A stretch of 64,000 bases of DNA from Saccopteryx bilineata (taxonomy: Eukaryota > Chordata > Mammalia > Chiroptera > Emballonuridae): positions 129,214,239-129,278,238 of the forward strand of contig NC_089493.1 of the NCBI RefSeq assembly GCF_036850765.1. The letters run 5' to 3'. Positions 11,527 through 22,302 of the stretch are shown here, one piece after another. Both the position numbers and the translations under genes were made by a program. Each line of letters begins with the position of its first letter. Position 1 is the first letter of the stretch. The notes beneath the pieces are model-generated. The model searched no databases. It was not told the origin of the DNA and saw only the letters and a list, made by a program, of their open reading frames with translations.

Positions 11527-12311
11527 TACTGTATTTCTCCATGTTTAAGACACACCCTTTTTTGAAAAATTTGGGGTCTAAAAACTAGGTGTGTCTTATA
11601 TAGTGATTGTAGATGTTTTTTTGTTTTTTTGTTTTTTTTTTTTTTTCATTTTTCTGAAGCTGGAAACAGGGAGAGACAGTCAGACAGACTCCCGCATGCG
11701 CCCGACCGGGATCCACCCGGCACGCCCACCAGGGGCGACGCTCTGCCCACCAGGGGGCGATGCTCTGCCCATCCTGGGCGTCGCCATGTTGCGACCAGAG
11801 CCACTCTAGCGCCTGAGGTAGAGGCCACAGAGCCATCCCCAGCGCCCGGGCCATCTTTGCTCCAATGGAGCCTTGGCTGCGGGAGGGGAAGAGAGATACA
11901 GAGAGGAAAGCACGGCGGAGGGGTGGAGAAGCAAATGGGCGCTTCTCCTGTGTGCCCTGGCCGGGAATCGAACCCGGGTCCTCCGCACGCTAGGCCGACG
12001 CTCTACCGCTGAGCCAACCGGCCAGGGCCTGTAGATGTTTTTAATAAATAAATTTTTATTAATTTTAATGGGGTTGATTGTAGATTTTTTACTTGCATAT
12101 TTCCTGTTTTGCTCTTATTTTTGTGCTCATTGTTGAAGACAGTGATTCGTCATCAAACATAGGTGAAGACAAGCTAATGGACAGGAGTTTTGACAGTGAT
12201 GAGGAGTTTTATGAATAAAACTTAAGTTCAATAACTTTATGTAATATACTTTTTTTTTCTAATTTTGGGCCCCAAAATTAAGGTGCATCTTATACATGGG
12301 AAAATACAGTA
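11527..12311 (+). mobile_element. Tc1/mariner (pogo-like) DNA element, copy 1
   Basis: TA-bounded element. The left end reads TACTGTATTTCTCCATGTTT and the right end CATGGGAAAATACAGTA, so the ends are inverted repeats. The interior includes a short acidic C-terminal coding remnant (DRSFDSDEEFYE then stop, about 12190-12220) also seen in copy 2 at 30728-31288. A type A SINE is nested inside. The pogo/Tigger assignment rests on the TA boundary and acidic tail and is tentative. Confidence 0.65.
11622..12029 (-). repeat. SINE type A nested in the mariner-type element
   Basis: Near-consensus, reverse orientation: poly-T on the left, and the head complement ending CCAACCGGCCAGGGCC on the right. TSD TGTAGATGTTTTT occurs on both sides (from about 11609 and from 12030). 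Young. Confidence 0.93.
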
Positions 12312-12989
12312 TTTATCCTGTAATATTGTCTCCAATAGTGTTTCGGCATCAAATATACTAGTACTCCAGTTTCTTAACCCTTTTGTAATACGAACGTCCA
12401 TGTACGTCCTCGTGCCTCCTGACCATCCAGGGTATGATCAATTATTTTAAAAATGTGTATGGCAACATTAAAAAAAGGCAAATGTATGTTCTTCTTATTT
12501 CCATAAGTTAGTTATCAAACAAACATGATTTTAAGTTAATAAAACGAACTGGAACTAATTTCATTTGGGGGGGGGACTCACTTCTGGGGGTCAGCAAGCA
12601 TGAAAAAAACTCACTACTCAAAGAGTTAAAAACTATGAGTTATATTTAACACTTCATAAAACTGCCTTAAATATATTTCAAATAAATATATATAAGTATA
12701 GTTTTCATTATGCTTTATGTTACTTAGCATTATTCACCCTGGAACATATTAATTACATTGTTCAATTCTTGTTATTCTTATAGCCACTTCGCTCCAGCTC
12801 CCACTAAAAGGACAGAAGGTGTTATCTCTTATCCTGAATTACTGATAAACAATGACACATCTCTGGTTAAAAAAAAAAAAAAAGCCTTATAATAAAGTTC
12901 ACGACACCATGATCTTCCTTAGTGGTGAAGTCTAACTGTAAAGAAATCACATCCCTAGCCTGCAGAGCTAACATCCACCTTCTCTTACT
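12312..12989. other. Intronic DNA, nothing recognised
   Basis: Contains a G9 run and an A15 run but no recognisable element. Confidence 0.5.
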
Positions 12990-12997
12990 CTCTAAAT

Positions 12998-13455
12998 CAG
13001 GAGTCCCCAAACTGCGGCCCCCTGAGGCCATTTATCCGGCCCGCACCACATTTCCGGAAGAGGCACCTCTTTCATTGGTGGTCACTGAGAGGAGCACAGG
13101 ATGCGGATGCTCCTGAGTACTGTATGTGGTGGCGTCACGTATAGTACTACTTCCAGAGACGCAGGATGCACGCGCCATGGCTCCGGAAGCACATCATATA
13201 ATTTGTTACGGCTAGCAGTGACAAATATGGAACTGGACATTGACCATCTCATTAGCCAAAAGCAGGCCCATAGTTCCCATTGGAACTTGTTCTTTATTTT
13301 AAATATTGTATTTGTTCCCATTTTGATTTTTACTTTAAAATAAGATATGTGCAGTGTGCATAGAGACTTGTTCATAGTATTTTTTATAGTCCGGCCCTCC
13401 AACGGTCAGAGAAACAGTGAATTGGCCCCCTGTGTTAAAAGTTTGGGGACCCCTG
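12998..13455 (+). mobile_element. hAT deletion derivative (short copy of the 47193 family)
   Basis: A 458-bp element from CAGGAGTCCCCAAACT to AGTTTGGGGACCCCTG with a perfect 8-bp TSD CTCTAAAT (12990-12997 and 13456-13463). Internally it keeps the last codons of the transposase: LLRLAVTNMELDIDHLISQK can be read near 13203-13262 and is almost the same as the C-terminus in the long copy at 47406. The remainder of the transposase is gone, so it could move only with enzyme supplied in trans. Confidence 0.93.
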
Positions 13456-13786
13456 CTCTAAATCAGGGGGTTATAATTCAGCAAATGACAAGGATTACGG
13501 ACCCACAGGGAGGAAAAGCTTGTGGTTGGTCACATCTTCATTCACACCTTTTCTTCTTCCAAGCCAAGAAAGCAAATATATTAAAGCCCCCAAGCAAAAA
13601 TCTGAAAAAGGATAATCCTTAAACCAATAGCCTCAGAAACAATTTTATCATATACCCTCAGGCAATAGTGCCCTAAATTTTAAAATATTTTCCGTAAGGA
13701 GAGAAAAGGGGAATTGCTAAATAAATAAATAAAAATTTAAACCCAGACTGATGCCTTCTTCTGCTCACATCACTCCTGAAAATATC

Positions 13787-14121
13787 TTTTTTTTTAAGTA
13801 AGAGGAGGGGAGATAGTGAGGCAGACTCCCATACATGCCCCAACTGGGATCCACCTGGCAACCCCCATTTAGGGCCAATGCTCAAATCAACTCAGCACCT
13901 GAGGCTGATACACTGGGACCAACTGAGCTGTCCTCAGCACCCAGGGCCAATGCTCGAACCAATGGAGCCACTGGCTGTGGGACATGAAAAGAGAGAGAAG
14001 GGGGAGAGGGAGGGAAAGAGAAGCAGATGGTTGCTTCTCCTGTGTGCCCTGACCGGAAATTGAATCCAGGACATCCGCACACCAGGCCATGGTTCTATCC
14101 ACTGAGCAAACCAGCCAGGGT
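13787..14121 (-). repeat. SINE type A, diverged
   Basis: Reverse orientation: poly-T, then GAGGCAGACTCCCATACATG, GGGATCCACC, then complement of the B-box region (GAAATTGAATCCAGG) and head (AAACCAGCCAGGG). Confidence 0.8.
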
Positions 14122-14884
14122 TACAACTTTAATTTTTAGAGAATAAATGAAAAGCTTACTCTGCCAAATATAAAGTAGCAGAATTGAAAAAAAAATATAT
14201 AGAAATGTGACATAACTAGAAAACAATACTATTCTAAACTATATTTTCTCATTCATAATTTGCAGTGTAACATGATCTTGCTCATATTAAATCTACTTTT
14301 AAAAGATTTATTTTAACACCAAAAACTCACCAAACCACAAGACTCTTTGTCAGTTAAGTTCGAAATGGACAGCCAAAATAGAAAAAAAAAAAAACTAATA
14401 AAAGTGAGCTCCGACCTCCACCGAAAGTACAGTACCAGCTCCCACTTATAAAGAGCAAACATAACTGACATTCCCATAAAAATGAAAAAGCCTAATTTCT
14501 AAGAGCCAAAGGTTAAAATTTTACTTGGCTCCATCTAGTCCAGTGAGTGAACTTCTGTAAAATTCATGCTTCTGTGAGTTAAACAAAGACTGGAAATAAT
14601 TCATACTGTAAGTTTTTGGTAACTAAATAAAAAGTTACTTGTGAAGGTTATAACAAACAGAATCCTGTGTTAAGTATTATAGACAGAACTGAAATTCATT
14701 TTAATGAATTGCAAAGTTAATCTATCTTTTTTTTTTTTTTTTTTTAATTTATGACCACAGAACTGTAGAGTTAAAAACAAACTAATTTCCAACCCTTCAA
14801 AACTTTTGGAAAGTCCATTTCATTCCATATTCATTTCCATAAAGCTCCTCCAGAGCTCCTAAAACAAGTACATACCCCCCCCGC
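14122..14884. other. Intronic DNA, nothing recognised
   Basis: Contains a T-tract (about 14728-14746) but no recognisable repeat or gene. Confidence 0.5.
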
Positions 14885-16159
14885 CCCCCGCCATCCCTTA
14901 TCCACTGTTTCAGTTTCTGTGGTTTCAGTTACCCATTGTCAATAGTAGGTTGAAATGTTAAATGCAAAATTTCAGAAATAAACAATTTATAGTTTTGAGT
15001 CTTGAACTGCTTGCTCTTCTAAGTCATGTGATGAAACCTCCCACCATCCCACCTTGTCTCTCCCAGAACAAGAAACATCCCTTTGTCCAGGCTATCCATG
15101 TATAAGCAAGCTGTCAGTCACTTAATAGCCATCTAGGTTATCAGATGGACTGTCCTGGTATCACAGTGCTTGTGTTCAAGCAACTCAGATTTTCTTAATA
15201 ACGGCCCCAAATCCAAGAGTAGTGATGCTGGCAATTTGAGTAAGCCAAGGACAAGTCTTAAACTGTCTTCCTTTAAGGGGAAAGATCATTCTCAATTTAA
15301 TAAAGAAAGAAAAAAAATGTATGGTGAGGTTGCTAAGATCTACAGTAAGAATGAATCTTCTATCCATGAAATTGCCTAATTTATAAGTTAAGCTTTATCA
15401 CACAGATATGTATGTACAGGAAAAAACAGTAAAGTATAACTAAGTGACAGGTTGCCTCTCCTACACAGATATGCTAGACAAGGGAATGACTGACATCTGG
15501 GAGAGATGTAGTGAGATAGCGCAACATTTCTCTCTTTTTTTAAAAAAAATTCAGTGAGAGGAGTTAGGCAAGACAGACTCCCGCATGAACCCTGACTGGG
15601 ATCTGCCCGGCAAGCCCAGTAGGGGGCAATGTTCTGCCCATCTGGGGCATTGCTCAGCAACTGATCTCTTCTTAGAGCCCTAGGAAGAGACCATGGAACC
15701 ATCCTCAGCGCCCGGGGCCAACTCGCTCCAATAGAGCCATGGCTGCAGGAGAGGAAGAGAGACAGAGAGAGAGAGAGAAGGGAGAGGGGGAAGGATGGAA
15801 AGCAGATGGGCACTTCACCCGTGTGCCCTGACCAGGAACTGAACCCAGGACTTCCACACAACAGGCCAACGCTCTACCACTGATGGCCGGGAAACACATT
15901 TCATCACACTATTCAGAAGGGCAAGCAGTTCAAAACTAATCAATTGTTTATTTCTGGAATTTTCCATGTAATATTTTCAGACTGCTGTTGACCATGGATA
16001 GCTGAAATCAAGGAAAAGTGAAATGATAGGTAAAAGGGGACTACTGTACTTACTTAGGAGCTCAATAGGGTCCAGTATTATCCAGTTTCAGGAATTCCCT
16101 CGGGGTCTTAGAACATATTCCCCACAGATACTTGGGGGAGGGAGGATTACTGTACCAGA
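14885..16159 (+). mobile_element. Tigger (TcMar-Tigger) remnant with transposase N-terminus
   Basis: The 5' half shows the Tigger UTR, then a decayed transposase N-terminus. Readable pieces include KSSDAGNLSKPR and VAKIYSKNESSIHEIA (about 15205-15376), matching the pogo/Tigger helix-turn-helix region from memory. After a large internal deletion and a nested SINE (15536-15893), the 3' end resumes with TTCAGGAATTCCCTCGGGGT and ends GGAGGATTACTGTA. It is a non-autonomous fossil. Ends are approximate. Confidence 0.8.
15536..15893 (-). repeat. SINE type A, diverged, nested in Tigger
   Basis: Reverse orientation: T-rich start, GACAGACTCCCGCATGA, GGGATCTGCCCGGCAAGC, and the complement of the tRNA head ending TACCACTGATGGCCGGG. 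The separation of the two Tigger halves gives the insertion order. Confidence 0.8.
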
Positions 16160-16849
16160 TATATATATAAAGAGATCCTCACTTTTGTTTTATGAGGTCT
16201 CTCTCACTCAGTTCTTCGACCTACTTAGAATAGTAACAACACTGAGTGCAAATAACTATTCTTCTGCTAATTTCATTAAAATCATCTTCTTAATACTAAA
16301 CCTACACTTTTATTCCCCCGTGCTCTAGGCCACTGCTCTTCGATACAGCGCATCCATCTTTGGAGACTGCCTAATTCCCTTACTTCATTTACACTGCCAC
16401 CTTGAAGGTATTAATAAATAATCACATCCCCCTAGAGTTCCTTTTCCTACATTTAGCTCCTCAGGCTTTCTCCTAAGTCTTATGCTTCCATTAATGTAGA
16501 ATTATCTGCATCTTTCTCTAAATGTGGTTGGAAAGTGTTATTTGGCGTTCGATCCTACTGTGAAAACACTTAACACTGTTATAGGTATCATAATTTTGAC
16601 ATGTGATCACTATGTTATTTGTATAATTCAATTACAGTTTATTGCAAGTTATCTGAAAACCCTTTACAGTTGCTCTTTTCCAGGTAGCAGTGTCCTGGTC
16701 TGCATTAAGGCTGTTTACTTCTTCTTCCTTGATGACTGACATGAGATTCAGCATCAACAAATATAAGTTCAGTGCTAGAACCTGACTTCATGCTTCACCA
16801 TAATTTCTAACCTGCTAAACTTAAATAATTAAAAACTTCTATTAAAAAC
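16160..16849. other. Intronic DNA, nothing recognised
   Basis: A TATATATATA stretch occurs near 16159-16170. No gene or repeat family was recognised. Confidence 0.5.
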
Positions 16850-17068
16850 AATTTTTTTTACTTATTAATTTGAGGGAAAGAGAAAGAGACAGGAAGACAG
16901 AGGAAGGAGAAGAGAGATAGAGGGGGAAGAGGGACAGAGGAAGGGAAAGACAGAGGAAGGCGAAGAAAGAGAGGGGAAGGGGAGGAGAAGGAAGCACTGA
17001 TAAATTGTTCCACTTCCTGACCAGGGATAGAACAGGACACTCCAAACCAACTGACCTATCTGGCCAGG
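16850..17068 (-). repeat. Old tRNA-SINE with expanded purine tract
   Basis: A GA-rich stretch (about 16873-16990) is followed by CTTCCTGACCAGGGATAGAA and CAACTGACCTATCTGGCCAG, the reverse complement of a decayed SINE head. Type D-like. Confidence 0.55.
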
Positions 17069-17766
17069 ACTGAAGTTAAATTTAATGTATTCCTTTAATC
17101 AAAAAATGTTATAGTACATTCCTTCAATCCATGAACTGAGAAGTAGTTCATAGACAGTTGTGAACACAGGACATCTTGTTGCCTTTTTCTCCCCTCCAAG
17201 AAGCAATGTCTAAAAATGAGAAAATAATCTTCACCTAGGATCTTGAATATGAAAGACATATTCAAGCCATGGCTTGAATGGTTCTTCACTAATGGTTCTA
17301 CTTCCCCTTCCCCCCTTCCCTTGGCCAGTAGTCAAGTCATTCTGTCCTCACCAGAAATGTGCCTCAGACAGCAGCATCAGAGTAAGCATTCAGCTCAGAA
17401 AAAAAAAATAGTGCTCTCAGCCCCATTCTTACCCAATAACTCAAGGAAGGGGCTACTAGGGAATGAGGAACAAGCTCTAATGTAAAAGAAAGGACAACTG
17501 AACATACCGGAAAACTTGTGCTTTGATTATGATATCCAAGTTACTGTAGCTTCCCCCTTTTCCCAAATTCAAATAGGGAAAAGAAAAAATCAGTATTATG
17601 TAACTAAATTGCTAATGCATTAATTCAATAATGCCCTATTTTCTTTACTAATATTGGTACATGTTGATGTTACTGATAAACAACTCATGAAAATCTTTAT
17701 TGCATTTACAAAACTCATCATATTATTCTAGACTACATGTTATATAAAAAATAAAGACAAAACTAC
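17069..17766. other. Intronic DNA, nothing recognised
   Basis: No recognisable feature. Confidence 0.5.
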
Positions 17767-18065
17767 TGGCCTGACCTGGGATGCTGAGGTCCCAGGTTCA
17801 AAACCCCAAGTTTGCTGGCTTGAGTGTAGGCTTGCTAGCTTGAGCATGGGATGCTCACTGGCTTAAAGCCAAAAAGTAGGTGGCTTGAGGAAAGGGTTAA
17901 TTGCCGCCCCCTACCCCTCGCCCACATCAAGGCACATATGAGAAGCAATCAATAAACAAATAAAGTGATGCCAGTACGAATTGATGCTTCTCATCTCTCC
18001 CTTCCTGTCTTCCCTTTTCCCTCCCTCTCCCTCCCTTTCTCTCTCTTTAAAAAAAAAAAAAAAAA
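17767..18065 (+). repeat. SINE type C, 5' part shortened
   Basis: CTGGCCTGACCTGGGATGCT joins the head directly to the anticodon-loop-like region, so the A-box segment is missing. The type C body follows (GCTTGAGTGTAGGCTTGC, AAGCAATCAATAAACAAAT) with poly-A. Confidence 0.75.
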
Positions 18066-18403
18066 GCTACTCAATAGCTGAAAATGCAGTTTTTCAAAAA
18101 TTGGCCAATTAATGAATTATGAAATCAATATAGAAGGTCACAAGTTTTTATTAAATATACTACAAAATAAGGGTAGTTACTACTTTACAAAACATTATGT
18201 ATTCTGCACATACTTAGTCAAAAATAAAATCTATTTCTCAATGTGGGTCACAAAAAAAGTTTGAAAGCCCTTCTCTAAACAGCTTTTATGTTTTTAAAGT
18301 CATTTCAACATGATTACATGTGAACCAAATAATCCTACTTTACTAAAATATTGTGGCATCTAGACAATTTTAGTTTGTAATGTTAACTTTTCAGGTTATT
18401 TTT

Positions 18404-18798
18404 TTTCTTTTCTTTTCATTTTTCTGAAGCTGGAAACAGGGAGAGACAGTCAGACAGACTCCCGCATGCGCCCGACCGGGATCCACCCGGCACGCCCACC
18501 AGGGGCGATGCTCTGCCCACCAGGGGGCGATGCTCTGCCCCTCTGGGGCGTCGCCATGTTGCGACCAGAGCCACTCTAGCGCCTAGGGCAGAGGCCACAG
18601 AGCCATCCCCAGCGCCCGGGCCATCTTTGCTCCAATGGAGCCTTGGCTGCGGTAGGGGAAGAGAGAGACAGAGAGGGAAAGCGCGGCGGAGGGGTGGAGA
18701 AGCAAATGGGCGCCTCTCCTGTGTGCCCTGGCCGGGAATCGAACCTGGGTCCTCCGCACGCTAGGCCGACGCTCTACCGCTGAGCCAACCGGCCAGGG
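18404..18798 (-). repeat. SINE type A, young
   Basis: Near-consensus reverse copy. The 18-bp TSD ACTTTTCAGGTTATTTTT lies at 18386-18403 and from 18799. B-box complement GGGAATCGAACCTGGG is visible. Confidence 0.94.
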
Positions 18799-18991
18799 AC
18801 TTTTCAGGTTATTTTTAAATTAATAAGCAGAAAGGATGTGGCTGGTAACTGTTGAAACTAGGTGATGATTATATGGGAGTTTATTACATTACATACTCTC
18901 CTTTTTATACATTTGAAATTCTAACAAAAATGTAAAAGAAAAAAGCAAGGAAATGGACCTACCTAATAGATACAAGTAAAGATCATGAACA

Positions 18992-19226
18992 CAGTGCTCA
19001 CAAAAATTAGGGGATCAGGGAATGTGCAGATACTCCAGTACTTTCAGCCTTTTGTATCATGCATTTTCACCAATGAAATAAAAGTTGGTTTTGCATCTCA
19101 TTTGTATAATCAAACTTTCTTTGACTTGTCGTTTGCTTTTCTGATGTTCTTGTTTAATAAAAAAATTCAAATGCTTTTTTATCGCTTCATGTTCATTTTG
19201 AAATATCCCCTAATTTTTGTGAGCAG
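18992..19226. mobile_element. Mariner-type MITE
   Basis: A 235-bp element whose ends are inverted repeats with a 20+ bp exact core: GCTCACAAAAATTAGGGGAT on the left and its complement on the right. A TA follows the right end. There is no transposase. The interior is AT-rich and not coding. Confidence 0.75.
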
Positions 19227-20103
19227 TATACAGTATGTAAACTGAAACTTTTACATATCATTTCCAAGAAATGTCAATCTAGGGACTTCCTCAGATTTAA
19301 TTCAGAGAGTTGAACAGTAATGGACAAGTTTAAAGGTCTTTAAAAAATACATAAGGGGAAAGAGAAACTAAGTCATAAATTGAAAACAAAACTTCTTGAA
19401 GGATAACACAAAATTACAATTAATGAAGTGTTCTTCACTGTCTCTTCTATAGTCAACTACTTTTCAATCAACAGAGAAAACACAATATATCTACCTACCA
19501 GGCAGTGATTATCACTTAATTGCTTAATTCACAATATGAGATCTCTGTTAACAGACACCATTCTGCCCTCCTTGAAACATGAACTCTAAGTGTTGTCTGA
19601 TGTAAGATTGCAGGCAGTTGGATTTCAAAATATGCAAGCGTTAAAGTCAATTTTCCTTATTTCTTAAAAGCAAGTCTCTAAAACCTTATTAAAGCAGAAA
19701 GTAGACTCTCTCTAAGCCCTATACTCATTAGAGTCATACCAAAGCAGTAAGGTTAATAGAGTTGTGTAATTTTAGAATTGGAAGGGAATTTAGACAACAT
19801 TTAGTCCAGTGGTTTTTAAATACAATCAGGAAGAATAGAAGAATCAATAGCATAATAATTTATGTATGCAAGTACAGTCTTACTTTTTTTTAAGCAGCAT
19901 ATGCGACACTTTGCCTTGTTATTCTATCAGAAAAGAACTTGACATTTTGTCTTGTATTTTATATTTAATCACTTTTAGAATGTGAGTATACATTTGAATA
20001 TGACTAAAACTACTGGTACAATTTGCAACAACGTTTTCTAATAATAGAACCTTACATAATATATAGAACACTGACACTTTTCAGTGATTTCACATCATCT
20101 TAT
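19227..20103. other. Intronic DNA, nothing firm recognised
   Basis: TTTAGTCCAGTGGTTTTTAA near 19800 hints at another decayed hAT end, but no partner end was found. Confidence 0.4.
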
Positions 20104-20276
20104 TTATTTTTAATGGATTTTTTGGAGAAAGAGAGACATCGGTTTGTTATTCTACTTATTTATGCATTCATTGGTTGATTCTTTTATGTACTCTGACCAG
20201 GGATCAACCCGCACCCTTGGCATATGGGGATGATGCTCTAACCAACTCAGTCAGCTACGTGGCCATGGCTCATGTC
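20104..20276 (-). repeat. Older tRNA-SINE, type D
   Basis: Reverse copy: GAAAGAGAGACATCGGTTTG, TATGCATTCATTGGTTGATT, CTCTGACCAGGGATCAACCC and the head complement with CTAACCAACTCAGTCAGC. Confidence 0.75.
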
Positions 20277-20399
20277 ATCTCATTTATAATTCAAAGTTTA
20301 GTCAATTTGAAGCAATACTTGGGTGTAACAATGATATAAACCAAGATAAAGTGAAGGGAAGCATATCTAAATTGATAGCTTCTGGAAAATACCATAAAG

Positions 20400-20640
20400 C
20401 AGTGGTTCTCAACCTTTCTAATGCCGTGACCCCGCAATACAGTTCCTCATGTTGTGGTGACCCCAAACCAAAAAATAACTTTGATGGCTACTTCATAACT
20501 GTAATTTTGCTACAGTTATGATTCGGAATGTAAACACCTGATCTGCATTATGTATCCTCATTGCTACAAATCAAACAATTTAAATATAGTGATTAATCAC
20601 AAAAACAATATTTAATTATATATTGAGAAATACTTATTAC
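20400..20640 (+). mobile_element. hAT fragment resembling SPIN/URR1
   Basis: Starts CAGTGGTTCTCAACCTTTCT and continues with CAGTTCCTCATGTTGTGGTG and CTTCATAACTGTAATTTTGC. From memory these segments are shared by the rodent URR1 repeat and by SPIN-type hAT elements. Only the left terminus is clear; the right end was not found. Confidence 0.65.
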
Positions 20641-20794
20641 TAATGGACCTCCTTACCTAGTGTATTGGGGCTACCATTCCATAAATAGCTGCTTAACTAA
20701 TGGATCTGTTTTTTCCAGATTAGTGGCAAGTTTTCTATATAGAATAGTGTGAACTGTCATAGGATACACTGCAGTTTCTGCACAGCATGGTATC

Positions 20795-21112
20795 TTTCAG
20801 GGCTCTTTCACACTATAAAGCAGCGGTTTCTGTGGTGGAATCCACATTTCATTTACTTCAATGGGAGACTCATGGATTCCGCAGAAGAAAGATCCCCTGT
20901 ACGGCAGAAATGCAGTTCCGACACATTTCTTCCTCTCCTATTCAAGTCAATGGGAGGCCGCAGCAGATCCCGCTCAAATATAGAGCATGTTGCTTAATGT
21001 TTTCCACGCTAGAACTTTTCCTAGAGCAGAAAAATTCCAAAGGTGGAATCTACCACCCCCAATAGACTGAAAGAGGCCTCACACTGAGGAATCTGCTGTG
21101 CGGATTCTGCAG
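20795..21112. mobile_element. Unclassified inverted-repeat-rich element
   Basis: About 300 bp with repeated, partly palindromic blocks: GGGCTCTTTCACACTATAAA at the left, TTCAATGGGA and CAAGTCAATGGGAG inside, GAAAGAGGCCTCACACTGAG and TTCTGCAGTGTAAAAG at the right. The left end and the reverse complement of the right end share CTTTYACACT followed by a purine-rich GCAG/AGCAG stretch. It is unlike the SINEs, LINEs and hAT copies here. A truncated SINE follows directly. Confidence 0.45.
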
Positions 21113-21129
21113 TGTAAAAGATCTGCCTC

Positions 21130-21310
21130 CTATTAGAAGTCAGCAGAGCGACGCCCCGGAGGGGCAGAGCATCGCCCCCCCCCATGGGCAGAGCATTGCC
21201 CCCTGGTGGGCGTGCTGGGTGGATCCCGGTCGGGCGCATGCCGGAGTCTGTCTGACTGCCTCCCTATTTCCAGCTTCAGAAAAATACCAAAACAACAACA
21301 ACAAAAAAAC
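21130..21310 (+). repeat. SINE type A, 5'-truncated
   Basis: Begins at CAGAGCGACGCCCCGGAGGG inside the type A body and runs through GGGTGGATCCCGGTCGGGCG to a CAA-repeat tail. The tRNA head is absent. Confidence 0.85.
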
Positions 21311-21544
21311 TTTACTCATGGTTTCTCTACATACTTCATTTGTATAAAGACTAGCAACTTATCTCCTTCCCAAATCGTCTTGTAAAACAAACACTTTCAT
21401 ATATATACATTCAGCAGTTTCCCATTTTACATAGGAAACCTTTCTTTGAAAAAGTAACTCAAACTAAATAAATGAAAAACAATGTCCATATTGACAGAGT
21501 ACTTTTCTAGTCACACATGATCATCTTTGCAGACCCAGTTAATT

Positions 21545-21914
21545 TTTTTATTTTTATTTTTTTGCATTTTTCTGAAGCTGGAAACAAGGAGGCAGTCAGA
21601 CAGACTCCAGCATGCGCCCGACCGGGATCCACCCAGCACACCCACCAGGGGGCGATGCTCTGCCCATCCGGGGCGTTGCTCTTGTTGTGACCAGAGCCAG
21701 TCTAGCACCAGAGGCAGAGGCCACAAAGCCATCCCCAGTGCCTGGGCCATCTTTGCTCCAATGGAACCTTGGCTGCAGGAGGGGAAGAGAGAGACAGAGA
21801 GGAAGGAGAGGGGGAGGGGTGGAGAAGCAGATGGAAGCTTCTCCTGTGTGCCCTGGACCGGAGACCTCTGCACACCAGGCCGACGCTCTACCACTGAGCC
21901 AACCGACCAGGGCC
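21545..21914 (-). repeat. SINE type A
   Basis: Reverse copy with T-rich left end and head complement CCAACCGACCAGGGCC on the right. About 20 bp around the B box are missing: the sequence goes from CCCTGGACCGG directly to AGACCTCTGCACACC. Confidence 0.9.
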
Positions 21915-21940
21915 AAATTTTTTTATTAAAAAATAAAAAG

Positions 21941-22302
21941 GCCCTGGCCAGTTAGCTCAGTGGTAGTGCATTGGCCCAGCGTGTGGAAGTCCCAGGTTTA
22001 ATTCTCAGTCGGTCAGGGCACACAGGAGAAGCAACCATCTGCTTCTGCACACTACCTGCCCATTTCGTCTTCCGAAGCCATGGCTCTACTGAGCAAGTTG
22101 GCCCAGGCACTGAAGATGGTTCTATGGCCTTGCCTCAGGCACTAAAATAGCTTAGTTGCCAAGTAACAGAGCAGTGGCCTCTCATGGGCAGAACATCGGC
22201 CCCCACACAGGCGATGCTGGGTGGATCCCAGTCAGAGTACATGTGGGAGTCTGTTTTTCTGCCTCCCTGCCTCTCACTTGATTAAAATAAATAAATAAAC
22301 AA
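21941..22302 (+). repeat. SINE type A, older subtype
   Basis: GGCCCTGGCCAGTTAGCTCA head, B-box-like GGTTTAATTCTC, then an older body variant with CTTAGTTGCCAAGTAACAGA and a TAAATAAATAAAC tail. Confidence 0.8.
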
